DNA of 64,000 nucleotides from assembly GCF_000381365.1 (NCBI RefSeq), contig NZ_KB905467.1, positions 1,356,644 to 1,420,643 of the forward strand. Reading direction: 5' to 3'. Under the pieces are notes generated by a model. It was given only the letters and a program-made list of their open reading frames with translations. It searched no databases and was not told the DNA's origin. The translations under genes were made by a program, and so were the position numbers. Source of the stretch: Bacteroides salyersiae WAL 10018 = DSM 18765 = JCM 12988 (GTDB taxonomy: Bacteria > Bacteroidota > Bacteroidia > Bacteroidales > Bacteroidaceae). Numbering within the stretch: the stretch's first letter is position 1; the number at the start of each line of letters is the position of its first letter. Shown here one piece after another: positions 45,918-53,457 of this stretch.

Positions 45918-46060
45918 ATATATCTTACAAAGTTAATTGTTCTTTTTTAGAAATAGAGAAGAAACGTTTCACAACGTCCCTCCTCCACCGGCTTATACAT
46001 GAAGCCAGTTAATCTTAAAGAAATCATATTAATTGTTTATATTCCATTGCTTGCTTTAAA

Positions 46061-46075
46061 ACAGAAAACATGCCA
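46061..46075 (-). promoter_or_regulatory. Possible sigma-54 promoter of the ABC operon
   Basis: The minus strand reads TGGCATGTTTTCTGT. The -24 TGGCA is exact with the right spacing to a -12 TG, but the -12 GC is GT. It lies about 145 nt upstream of the relic frame. A rival housekeeping -7 box, TAACTTTG, is at 45928-45935 on the same strand. Confidence 0.35.
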
Positions 46076-46130
46076 GAAACAGGAATTTTCTCATTTTCAA
46101 AAAGATATAAAATCGTAGACTTTAGCAGAG

Positions 46131-46169
46131 TGTCTAATAATTAGACAACACCCGTCTAATTATTAGACA
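46131..46169. promoter_or_regulatory. Tandem 15-bp palindromes, candidate operator/enhancer
   Basis: GTCTAATAATTAGAC (46132-46146) and GTCTAATTATTAGAC (46154-46168) are each perfect odd palindromes, and together they form a 16-bp inverted repeat. The centres are 22 bp apart, about two helical turns. No T-run follows and both flanking transcripts start away from the site, so a terminator is unlikely. It lies 56-95 bp upstream of the sigma-54-like box and 49 bp upstream of the phosphoesterase promoter. Confidence 0.75.
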
Positions 46170-46217
46170 ATACTTCTGCAATATTGTTCCATAACTCTGA
46201 ATCGGAAAAAAAGAACA

Positions 46218-46247
46218 TTGCCCATACGTTTGAAAACTATATCTTTG
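46218..46247 (+). promoter_or_regulatory. Promoter of the phosphoesterase/outer-membrane gene pair
   Basis: TTG at 46218-46220 and TATCTTTG at 46240-46247 are 19 bp apart. The ATG is 34 nt downstream. Confidence 0.75.
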
Positions 46248-46280
46248 CCGAAAGTTTTCAATAAATAAACGAAGTAGATT

Positions 46281-47087
46281 ATGAAAAGAAAGAATATGAA
46301 TGCCTTTCTGGCTTGTCTGTTCCTGTTTTCCGGATGCGATATAATAGATTACCATCCCTATGATGTACGTATCAAAGGAGAAACGGATATCAATGCCAAA
46401 AACATTGAAAAAATAGAAGTCAACTGTAAAGGCAAAACTACCATCCGGTTCGTTGCTATGGGAGATTCGCAACGTTGGTATGATGAAACGGAAAAGTGCA
46501 TAAACTCCATCAATCAAATGGGAGATATCGATTTTGTACTTCACGGAGGAGATGTAAGTGACTTCGGCCTTACTGATGAGTTCTTGTGGCAACGAGACAT
46601 TATGAACGGTCTGAAAGTACCCTATGTCGTTCTGTTGGGTAATCACGATTGCTTGGGAACCGGTAAAGACACTTACATGAAAGTATTCGGACCGACCAAT
46701 TTCGCTTTCATTGCAGGAAATGTAAAATTCGTCTGTTTGAATACCAATGCACTGGAATTTGACTATTCCGAACCCATTCCGGATTTTAACTTTATCGAGA
46801 AACAATGGACAGAACGGCAGGATGAATTTGAGAAGACAGTTGTAGCCATGCATGGCCGTCCGGGATCGGATGTATTCAACAATAATGTATCTAAAGTATT
46901 CCAACGTTACATTACCCAATATCCCGGACTTCAATTCTGCATCAATGCGCACGACCATAGATCTACCGCAGACGATCTTTTTGAAGACGGCATCATCTAT
47001 TACGGAAGCGACTGCATGAAACACCGCAGTTACCTACTATTTACCATAACCCCCGATAACTATACCTATGAAGTGGTCTATTTTTAA
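46281..47087 (+). CDS. Calcineurin-like metallophosphoesterase lipoprotein
   Basis: This 268-aa protein has a lipoprotein signal (CLFLFSGC, Cys at about 19). The metallophosphoesterase motifs are VAMGDSQRWY (for GDxH, with Gln replacing His), LHGGDVSDFG (GDxx), LLGNHDCLG (GNHD), and late AMHGRP and NAHDHRS (for GHxH). The histidine of the first motif is altered, but the other metal ligands remain. The substrate is unknown. It overlaps the next gene by 20 nt, so the pair is probably translated together. It diverges from the ABC operon across the tandem palindromes. Confidence 0.88.
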   Translation: MKRKNMNAFLACLFLFSGCDIIDYHPYDVRIKGETDINAKNIEKIEVNCKGKTTIRFVAMGDSQRWYDETEKCINSINQMGDIDFVLHGGDVSDFGLTDEFLWQRDIMNGLKVPYVVLLGNHDCLGTGKDTYMKVFGPTNFAFIAGNVKFVCLNTNALEFDYSEPIPDFNFIEKQWTERQDEFEKTVVAMHGRPGSDVFNNNVSKVFQRYITQYPGLQFCINAHDHRSTADDLFEDGIIYYGSDCMKHRSYLLFTITPDNYTYEVVYF

Positions 47088-47730
47088 ATATGCTCTCTGT
47101 GCAGGACTGATGCTTATATGGTTCAGCCCTGAAGTTTCCGCCCAACAAGCACCGGCCGAACTAAACAGCAAATATGACAAACGCGTTCACCGTTATCGCA
47201 GAAACTGGGAGAAACTGATTCCGACACATACCAAAATCCAGTTTGCCGGAAATATGGGATTGCTTTCTTTCGGCACCGGATGGGATTACGGAAAAAAGAA
47301 CCAATGGGAAACAGATATTTTCTTCGGTTTCGTTCCTAAATATGACTCCAAACGCGCCAAAGCTACCATGACATTAAAACAAAACTACCTGCCATGGAGT
47401 TTACATTTAGGAAAAGGTTTCTCCACCGAACCACTAACCTGCGGTCTCTATTTCAATACCGTATTCGGCAATGAGTTTTGGGTTCGCGAACCGGACAGAT
47501 ATCCGAAAGGGTATTATAATTTCTCCAGTAAGATACGTTCGCATATTTTCTTAGGACAACGATTAACTTATGACATCGACCCTAAACAACGACATACAGC
47601 AAAAGCAATCACCGTATTTTACGAGCTAAGTACCTGCGACTTATACCTGATAAGCGCCGTTACCAACCGTTACCTCCGACCAAGAGACTATCTAAGCCTT
47701 TCCTTCGGGTTGAAACTTCAACTCTTTTAG
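47068..47730 (+). CDS. Putative outer-membrane beta-barrel protein
   Basis: This 220-aa protein has a signal peptide ending near VSAQQ (residue 26) and alternating beta-strand patterns to the end, finishing with YLSLSFGLKLQLF, a typical outer-membrane terminal strand. I do not recognise a named family. It begins inside the 3' end of the phosphoesterase lipoprotein gene, and the two may work as an envelope pair. A family C repeat hairpin follows. Confidence 0.75.
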   Translation: MKWSIFKYALCAGLMLIWFSPEVSAQQAPAELNSKYDKRVHRYRRNWEKLIPTHTKIQFAGNMGLLSFGTGWDYGKKNQWETDIFFGFVPKYDSKRAKATMTLKQNYLPWSLHLGKGFSTEPLTCGLYFNTVFGNEFWVREPDRYPKGYYNFSSKIRSHIFLGQRLTYDIDPKQRHTAKAITVFYELSTCDLYLISAVTNRYLRPRDYLSLSFGLKLQLF

Positions 47731-47741
47731 TGACGAGGAGT

Positions 47742-47782
47742 AGTGATTGGTGATTAGCGGCCGGCACTAATCACTTATCACT
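47742..47782. repeat. Dispersed repeat family C, copy 3
   Basis: AGTGATTGGTGATTAG and CTAATCACTTATCACT form a 16-bp stem with mismatches around a GCGGCCGGCA core. It lies just after the outer-membrane protein stop and before the response regulator promoter, and may end the first transcript. Confidence 0.7.
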
Positions 47783-47791
47783 AATTATTAT

Positions 47792-47799
47792 TATCTTTG
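47792..47799 (+). promoter_or_regulatory. Candidate -7 element for the two-component operon
   Basis: TATCTTTG lies 23 nt before the ATG at 47823. No -33 TTTG is clear, and the upstream bases belong to the repeat. Confidence 0.55.
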
Positions 47800-47822
47800 T
47801 TCCCGTATTAACTTCCAAACTT

Positions 47823-49163
47823 ATGAACAAACAGGGAACTATTCTTATTGTCGATGACAATAAAGGGGTACTGACAGCTGTCCAGCTACTCCTCAAAAAC
47901 TATTTCACAAAAGTCATCACACTCGCTTCTCCCGTTACCCTGCCGGCAGTACTACGCGAAGAAGTACCGGAAGTGGTTCTTCTCGATATGAATTTTACTT
48001 CCGGTATCAATAATGGCAATGAAGGTCTTTTCTGGTTGCACGAAATTAAAAAACTACGCCCTGCTCTCCCTGTCGTACTTTTCACTGCATATGCCGATAT
48101 CGATCTTGCCGTACGGGGCATCAAAGAGGGAGCTACGGATTTTATCGTAAAACCCTGGGATAACCAAAAACTTGTCGAAACATTGCAGACTGCCGTTACC
48201 CATACCAAAAATAGAAAGAAGAAGAGTACAAATGAAGAAAAAACATCCGGTTCTTCCATGTATTGGGGGGCAAGTAACGCCATGCAACAACTTCGCCAAC
48301 TTATCGAGAAAGTAGCCATCACCGATGCCAATATACTCATTACAGGTGAAAACGGTACAGGAAAAGAAATGCTGGCAAGAGAAATACATGCTCTGTCTTC
48401 CCGAAAACAAGCAGAAATGGTAGCAGTCGATATGGGAGCCATCACGGAATCTTTATTCGAAAGCGAGCTATTCGGCCATGTGAAAGGCTCCTTCACCGAT
48501 GCCCATGCCGACCGGATAGGAAAATTCGAAGCAGCCAACCGCAGCACCCTCTTTCTGGATGAGATAGGAAATCTCCCCTATCATCTGCAAGCCAAACTAC
48601 TGACCGCCATCCAACGACGAAGTATCGTTCGTGTAGGAAGCAATGAACCACTGCCGATAAACATACGCCTTATCTGTGCTACCAACCGCAACCTTCAGGA
48701 AATGGTAGACCGGAACGAATTCCGTGAAGACCTACTCTACCGTATCAATACCATTCATGTCGAGATTCCCCCTTTACGCGAACGGAAAGAAGATATCGTA
48801 CCTCTGGCCGAACGTTTCATTACCCGTTTTTGCAAACAGTATGATAAAGCACCGATCAACCTTAGCCCGTCAGCCAAAGAAAAGCTGATTGCCCATCCTT
48901 GGTACGGGAATATCCGTGAATTGGAACATGCCATTGAAAAAGCAGTCATCATTAATGACGGAACCCTCATTCCCGCAGAGTTATTCCAGCTTCCCCGCCG
49001 TACAGAAATGCCCGATACCGCCGCATCGACTCTTGAAGAAATGGAAATGAGAATGATTCAAAAAGCTCTTGAAAAATGTAATGGAAATCTTTCTGCCGTA
49101 GCCACACAGTTAGGTATCACCCGGCAAACCTTATACAACAAAATGAAAAAGTTCGGTCTATGA
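47823..49163 (+). CDS. Sigma-54-dependent response regulator (NtrC family)
   Basis: This 446-aa protein has a receiver domain (about 5-125: acidic pair Asp11-Asp12, phospho-acceptor Asp55 in VLLDMNF, FTAYA switch and VKPWD lysine). A sigma-54 AAA+ domain follows (about 145-375: Walker A GENGTGKE, LFLDEIGNLP, ATNRNLQEM, and an arginine-finger region), then a Fis-type HTH (LSAVATQLGITRQTLYNKMKKFGL region at the end). The sigma-54 contact loop reads GSFTDA instead of GAFTGA, keeping the key Phe-Thr. It overlaps its kinase by 4 nt. The tandem palindromes at 46131 are plausible binding sites. Confidence 0.95.
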   Translation: MNKQGTILIVDDNKGVLTAVQLLLKNYFTKVITLASPVTLPAVLREEVPEVVLLDMNFTSGINNGNEGLFWLHEIKKLRPALPVVLFTAYADIDLAVRGIKEGATDFIVKPWDNQKLVETLQTAVTHTKNRKKKSTNEEKTSGSSMYWGASNAMQQLRQLIEKVAITDANILITGENGTGKEMLAREIHALSSRKQAEMVAVDMGAITESLFESELFGHVKGSFTDAHADRIGKFEAANRSTLFLDEIGNLPYHLQAKLLTAIQRRSIVRVGSNEPLPINIRLICATNRNLQEMVDRNEFREDLLYRINTIHVEIPPLRERKEDIVPLAERFITRFCKQYDKAPINLSPSAKEKLIAHPWYGNIRELEHAIEKAVIINDGTLIPAELFQLPRRTEMPDTAASTLEEMEMRMIQKALEKCNGNLSAVATQLGITRQTLYNKMKKFGL

Positions 49164-50473
49164 ACTCCATATCCAAATTATTAGTAAACCGATATTGGTT
49201 TCGCCTCCTGCTGAGTATCTGCCTGAGTGTAACCGCAACTTTATTCGGAGTGAATGGAAACTTTTTCTGGATGGGGCTGAGCATAGGTGCATTGGTCATC
49301 AGCATCTGGTGGCAATTACGTCTCTACCGACATCATACCCGCCAAGTACTCTTCATGATCAACGCACTCGAAAACAACGACAACGCTTTCCACTTTCCCG
49401 AAGACCAGGATACAATAGAAAACCGGCAAATAAATCATGCCCTCAACCGGGTAGGTCATATGCTATACAATGTAAAAGCAGAAACGGCCCAGCAAGAAAA
49501 ATATTACGAACTTATACTTAATTGTGTCAATACCGGATTGCTGGTTCTCAGTGACAGTGGTGCCGTTTATCAAAAAAACAATGAAGCTCTCCATTTACTC
49601 GGACTCAATATATTCACACATATACGACAACTCAGCCGCATCGATACCGGCCTTATGGAGCTTATCTCTTCTTGCCAGGCCGGAGATAAGCTTCAAACTA
49701 CTTTCACCAATGAACGGGAAACGATCAACCTGTCCATCCGTGTATCGGATATAACAGTAAGGAAAGAACATCTTCGTATTCTGGCTCTCAACGATATACA
49801 TACCGAATTGGATGAAAAGGAAATCGACTCCTGGATCAGACTGACCCGCGTACTGACTCATGAAATCATGAATTCCGTTACTCCGATCACATCACTCAGT
49901 GATACGCTACTCTCCCTCTCCAATACAAAAGACGAAGAGATACGCAACGGGCTGCAAACAATCAGTGCCACCGGAAAAGGACTGCTCTCTTTTGTAGAAT
50001 CCTACCGTCGTTTCACCCGTATCCCGTCTCCGGAACCTTCTTTATTTTATGTCAAAGCCTTTATCGAACGAATGGTGGAACTGGGTAAACATCAAAATCC
50101 GGATGGAAACATAACGTTCCAAATAAATATTTCACCGGCCGATCTGATCTTATATGCCGATGAAAATCTAATTTCTCAGGTTGTCATCAATTTGCTAAAA
50201 AACGCAATACAAGCAATAGGCAATCAGCCCGATGGATGCATCTCCATTCACGCTTACTGCAATGAATCGGAAGAGATTATGATAGAAATCAGCAATAACG
50301 GCCCTGTCATTCCGCCGGAAGTAGCCGAACATATATTCATCCCTTTCTTCACTACCAAAGAAGGAGGAAGCGGAATCGGACTTAGCATATCAAGACAAAT
50401 CATGCGTCTGTCCGGAGGAAGCATCACTCTATTCCCGGGGAAGGAGACAAAATTCGTATTGAAGTTCAAATAG
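49160..50473 (+). CDS. Membrane sensor histidine kinase, partner of the NtrC-type regulator
   Basis: This 437-aa kinase has two N-terminal membrane helices (about 14-33 and 36-53) with almost no periplasmic loop, then a PAS-like region (about 112-215). The HisKA box is VLTHEIMNSVTPITSLSDTL with His234. The ATPase domain has NLLKNAIQAI, EISNNGPVIP and GSGIGLSISRQIMRLSGG. The short loop suggests that it senses a membrane or cytoplasmic signal. The ATGA overlap with the regulator gene shows translational coupling. Confidence 0.94.
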   Translation: MNSISKLLVNRYWFRLLLSICLSVTATLFGVNGNFFWMGLSIGALVISIWWQLRLYRHHTRQVLFMINALENNDNAFHFPEDQDTIENRQINHALNRVGHMLYNVKAETAQQEKYYELILNCVNTGLLVLSDSGAVYQKNNEALHLLGLNIFTHIRQLSRIDTGLMELISSCQAGDKLQTTFTNERETINLSIRVSDITVRKEHLRILALNDIHTELDEKEIDSWIRLTRVLTHEIMNSVTPITSLSDTLLSLSNTKDEEIRNGLQTISATGKGLLSFVESYRRFTRIPSPEPSLFYVKAFIERMVELGKHQNPDGNITFQINISPADLILYADENLISQVVINLLKNAIQAIGNQPDGCISIHAYCNESEEIMIEISNNGPVIPPEVAEHIFIPFFTTKEGGSGIGLSISRQIMRLSGGSITLFPGKETKFVLKFK

Positions 50474-50549
50474 AACTCAATCAAAACGGTATTCAAACAA
50501 AAAAGATCTGCCAACTGTTCTATTTGTACATTATTAAATCATATAACTC

Positions 50550-51215
50550 ATGACATCACTTATCAACAATCCGCTATTCAGTGGTATTTCTGCCGAAGTA
50601 CTTTCCGATAATCTCAAGGATGTTAATTACCATACTAAGGTTTACCGGAAAGGAGACATTCTTGCCCGGCAAGGAGATATCTGTAACCGCCTTGTCATCC
50701 TTACTAAAGGAAGTGTACGCGGAGAAATGATCGACGATTCCGGACGTTTGATTAAAGTTGAAGACATTACCGCCCCAAGAGCTATCGCTCCGCTTTTCCT
50801 TTTTGGAAACGAAAACCGTTATCCGGTCGAAGTCACGGCCAACGAAGCAACCGAAGTAATCGAAATACCCAAAACGAGTGTATTAATGTTGTTCAGAAAA
50901 AACGAGAGATTTCTGGAAAACTACATGAATCTATCTGCCAACTATGCCCATACTCTTTCAGACAAACTCTTCTTCATGTCTTTTAAAACGATCCGACAAA
51001 AGTTAGCTTCATATCTGCTTCGTCTGTCCGGACAACAACAAAGCGAACAAATTACCCTCGATCGTTCTCAACAACAGCTAAGCGATTATTTCGGAGTATC
51101 ACGCCCTTCACTGGCACGAGAACTGGCTCATATGCAAGAAGACCGGTTAATTACGGTTGACCGCAAACAGATAACCATCCTCCGTAAGCAGGAACTAATC
51201 CGGTTGATTCAATAG
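50550..51215 (+). CDS. Crp/Fnr family transcriptional regulator, HcpR-like by context
   Basis: This 221-aa protein has a cyclic-nucleotide-binding-like domain (about 10-130, with YRKGDILARQGDICNRLVIL) and a winged helix (about 150-215, with SQQQLSDYFGVSRPSLAREL as the recognition part). There are no cysteine clusters for an Fe-S centre. It is the gene directly upstream of hcp, whose promoter has a palindrome suited to this family. By analogy with HcpR regulators, it may respond to nitric oxide or related stress; this is inference. Confidence 0.9.
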   Translation: MTSLINNPLFSGISAEVLSDNLKDVNYHTKVYRKGDILARQGDICNRLVILTKGSVRGEMIDDSGRLIKVEDITAPRAIAPLFLFGNENRYPVEVTANEATEVIEIPKTSVLMLFRKNERFLENYMNLSANYAHTLSDKLFFMSFKTIRQKLASYLLRLSGQQQSEQITLDRSQQQLSDYFGVSRPSLARELAHMQEDRLITVDRKQITILRKQELIRLIQ

Positions 51216-51544
51216 ACACCTCTTGCACAGGAATATCCTGAACAACACATATTCTCATCTAAAACTGTAAAACCAGAATATTTCCTTTCATATTTAGAGC
51301 CAGTTTAATTTTCCCCTTAAGGTTTTATCTGCTTATTTTGAGTATATTTTCGGTCTGTTTCCCTATTTTTTCACTCGTCAGATAGCCCGCTACCCCCCCC
51401 CCTCTTAAAAGCAGAAAAACATCCTCAAAAAGAACTCTCAAAATAATGCCGAGCAAAATTTAAACAAGCTTATGCTTTCTTATAAAGCTGAATCACTTTA
51501 CAAACATAGAAACTTAAACAAAATAAAATAAAAAAATCACGAGT
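51216..51544. other. Long hcp leader region with a poly-C tract
   Basis: No gene is visible in this stretch. Ten consecutive C residues occur at 51393-51402, about 140 bp upstream of the palindrome at 51545. The rest is AT-rich. The tract may be length-variable by slippage. Confidence 0.55.
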
Positions 51545-51560
51545 TGTAACATTGGTTACA
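51545..51560. promoter_or_regulatory. Crp/Fnr-type operator at the hcp promoter
   Basis: TGTAACATTGGTTACA is a perfect TGTAAC/GTTACA inverted repeat with a 4-bp spacer. Its centre lies about 34 bp upstream of the -7 box, or about -42 to -45 from the likely start, the class II activator position. The -33 box of the promoter is poor, which fits dependence on an activator. Confidence 0.7.
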
Positions 51561-51582
51561 GAACCGCCTCAAACCATTCCTC

Positions 51583-51590
51583 TACTTTTG
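51583..51590 (+). promoter_or_regulatory. -7 element of hcp
   Basis: TACTTTTG matches TAnnTTTG, 34 nt before the hcp ATG. Confidence 0.65.
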
Positions 51591-51624
51591 CGTTCAATTA
51601 ATAACCTATAAATACGTAAAAATT

Positions 51625-53256
51625 ATGAGTATGTTCTGTTATCAATGCCAAGAAACGGCAAAAGGCACCGGCTGTACGCTAAAAGGGGTCTGTGGAAAAA
51701 CGTCCGAAGTCGCTAATCTTCAAGACCTTCTGCTCTTTGTTGTGCGGGGAATCGCCGTATACAATCAAAAATTACGTTGGGAGAAACGCCCTTCCGACGA
51801 AGCGGACCGCTTTATTTTTGACGCACTCTTTATCACCATTACCAATGCTAATTTCGATAAAGTTGCCATCATCCGTAAAATTAAAGAAGGCTTAACACTG
51901 AAACATAAGCTTTCGCAGGAAGTTACTATTGAGAATGCTCCCGATGAATGTACTTGGAACGGCAGTGAAGAAGAATTTGAGGAGAAAGCCAAAACGGTCG
52001 GAGTACTCCGTACACCGGATGAAGATATTCGTTCTCTAAAAGAATTAGTACATTATGGTATAAAAGGGATGGCTGCATACGTAGAACATGCTTATAATCT
52101 GGGACACGAATCACCGGAGATATTCGCATTCATGCAACAGGCACTTGCTGAACTGACACGCGATGACATTACGGTCGATCAGCTAATCAGTCTTGTACTT
52201 GAAACCGGACGATACGGGGTTTCTGCAATGGCACAATTAGATGCAGCCAATACAGAAACTTACGGCAATCCGGAGATTTCAGAAGTAAATATCGGAGTAG
52301 GTGAAAATCCGGGTATTCTTATCAGTGGACACGATTTAAAAGATCTCGAAGAATTGCTGCAACAAAGCGAAGGTAAAGGTATCGATATTTATACTCACAG
52401 TGAAATGCTTCCGGCACATTACTATCCCCAACTTAAAAAGTACAAACATCTGATCGGTAATTATGGTAACGCCTGGTGGAAGCAAAAAGAAGAATTTGAA
52501 AGTTTCAACGGCCCTATACTGTTTACCAGTAATTGTATTGTTCCTCCCCGTCCGGACGCCAGTTACAAAGATCGTATCTACATCACCGGTGCTTGTGGCC
52601 TGGAAGGTGCTACTTACATTCCCGAACCCGAAAAAGGGAGTCAAAAAGATTTCTCTGCCATCATCGAACATGCCAAACGTTGTCAACCGCCCGTAGCAAT
52701 AGAAAGTGGTAAAATTGTAGGTGGTTTTGCTCATGCACAAGTCATTGCACTGGCAGATCAAGTGGTAGAAGCCGTTAAGAGTGGAGCTATCCGGAAGTTC
52801 TTCGTCATGGCCGGATGTGACGGACGCATGAAGAACCGCGAATATTATACGGAATTTGCAGAAAAATTACCTAAAGACACGGTTATTCTTACGGCAGGCT
52901 GCGCCAAATACCGCTACAACAAACTGCCTTTAGGAGATATCAACGGCATTCCCCGTGTATTGGATGCAGGACAATGCAATGACAGTTATTCACTGGCAGT
53001 CATTGCAATGAAATTGAAAGAGGTATTCGGCTTGAAAGACATTAATGACTTGCCCATCATATACAATATTGCCTGGTATGAACAGAAAGCAGTTATCGTA
53101 TTACTTGCTTTATTGTCTTTGGGCGTAAAGAATATACACCTTGGTCCTACCTTACCGGCTTTCCTTTCGCCAAATGTTAGAAAAGTACTGGTCGAAAATT
53201 TTGGAATTGCCACAATCAGCACTGCAGATGAAGATATTATGAAGTTCCTGAGCTGA
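51625..53256 (+). CDS. hcp: Hydroxylamine reductase / hybrid cluster protein
   Basis: This 543-aa protein has the N-terminal iron-sulfur cysteines C5, C8, C17 and C23 (Cys-x2-Cys-x8-Cys-x5-Cys). The hybrid-cluster ligands lie in later motifs, including NCIVPPRPDASY, ITGACGLEG, MAGCDGRM and LTAGCAKYRYNK. The class is the short-spaced, prismane-like type. Hcp reduces nitric oxide or hydroxylamine in anaerobes. A Crp/Fnr gene lies upstream with a matching operator at the promoter. Confidence 0.97.
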   Translation: MSMFCYQCQETAKGTGCTLKGVCGKTSEVANLQDLLLFVVRGIAVYNQKLRWEKRPSDEADRFIFDALFITITNANFDKVAIIRKIKEGLTLKHKLSQEVTIENAPDECTWNGSEEEFEEKAKTVGVLRTPDEDIRSLKELVHYGIKGMAAYVEHAYNLGHESPEIFAFMQQALAELTRDDITVDQLISLVLETGRYGVSAMAQLDAANTETYGNPEISEVNIGVGENPGILISGHDLKDLEELLQQSEGKGIDIYTHSEMLPAHYYPQLKKYKHLIGNYGNAWWKQKEEFESFNGPILFTSNCIVPPRPDASYKDRIYITGACGLEGATYIPEPEKGSQKDFSAIIEHAKRCQPPVAIESGKIVGGFAHAQVIALADQVVEAVKSGAIRKFFVMAGCDGRMKNREYYTEFAEKLPKDTVILTAGCAKYRYNKLPLGDINGIPRVLDAGQCNDSYSLAVIAMKLKEVFGLKDINDLPIIYNIAWYEQKAVIVLLALLSLGVKNIHLGPTLPAFLSPNVRKVLVENFGIATISTADEDIMKFLS

Positions 53257-53298
53257 TTCCGGTCATGTAAGAAAAAGCCATACAGATTATACAAATAT

Positions 53299-53353
53299 GC
53301 GCAGATTGCTATTCCCGTATCCAATGGAAACAGCATCTGCGCAATCTTTTTTT
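53299..53353 (+). terminator. Terminator after hcp
   Basis: GCGCAGATTGCT and AGCATCTGCGC pair over 11 bp with one bulge, with a 21-nt loop, followed by AATC and a run of seven T residues. Confidence 0.8.
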
Positions 53354-53457
53354 AGATGAAATACATCCAAAACGTACTTTCATTTGTTATCTAAATTGTG
53401 TAACTTCGCAGAGTGAACCCCCAAAGACTAATTTATAACTTTTATAATACATAGCCA

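Noticed and set aside
46131..46169. Reading the tandem palindromes as a transcription terminator
   Set aside because: No T-run follows on either strand and both neighbouring transcripts start away from the site. A binding site fits better.
46134..47024. A 296-codon minus-strand frame antisense to the phosphoesterase gene
   Set aside because: It has no recognisable family features, and the plus-strand frame carries a lipoprotein signal and clear metallophosphoesterase motifs.
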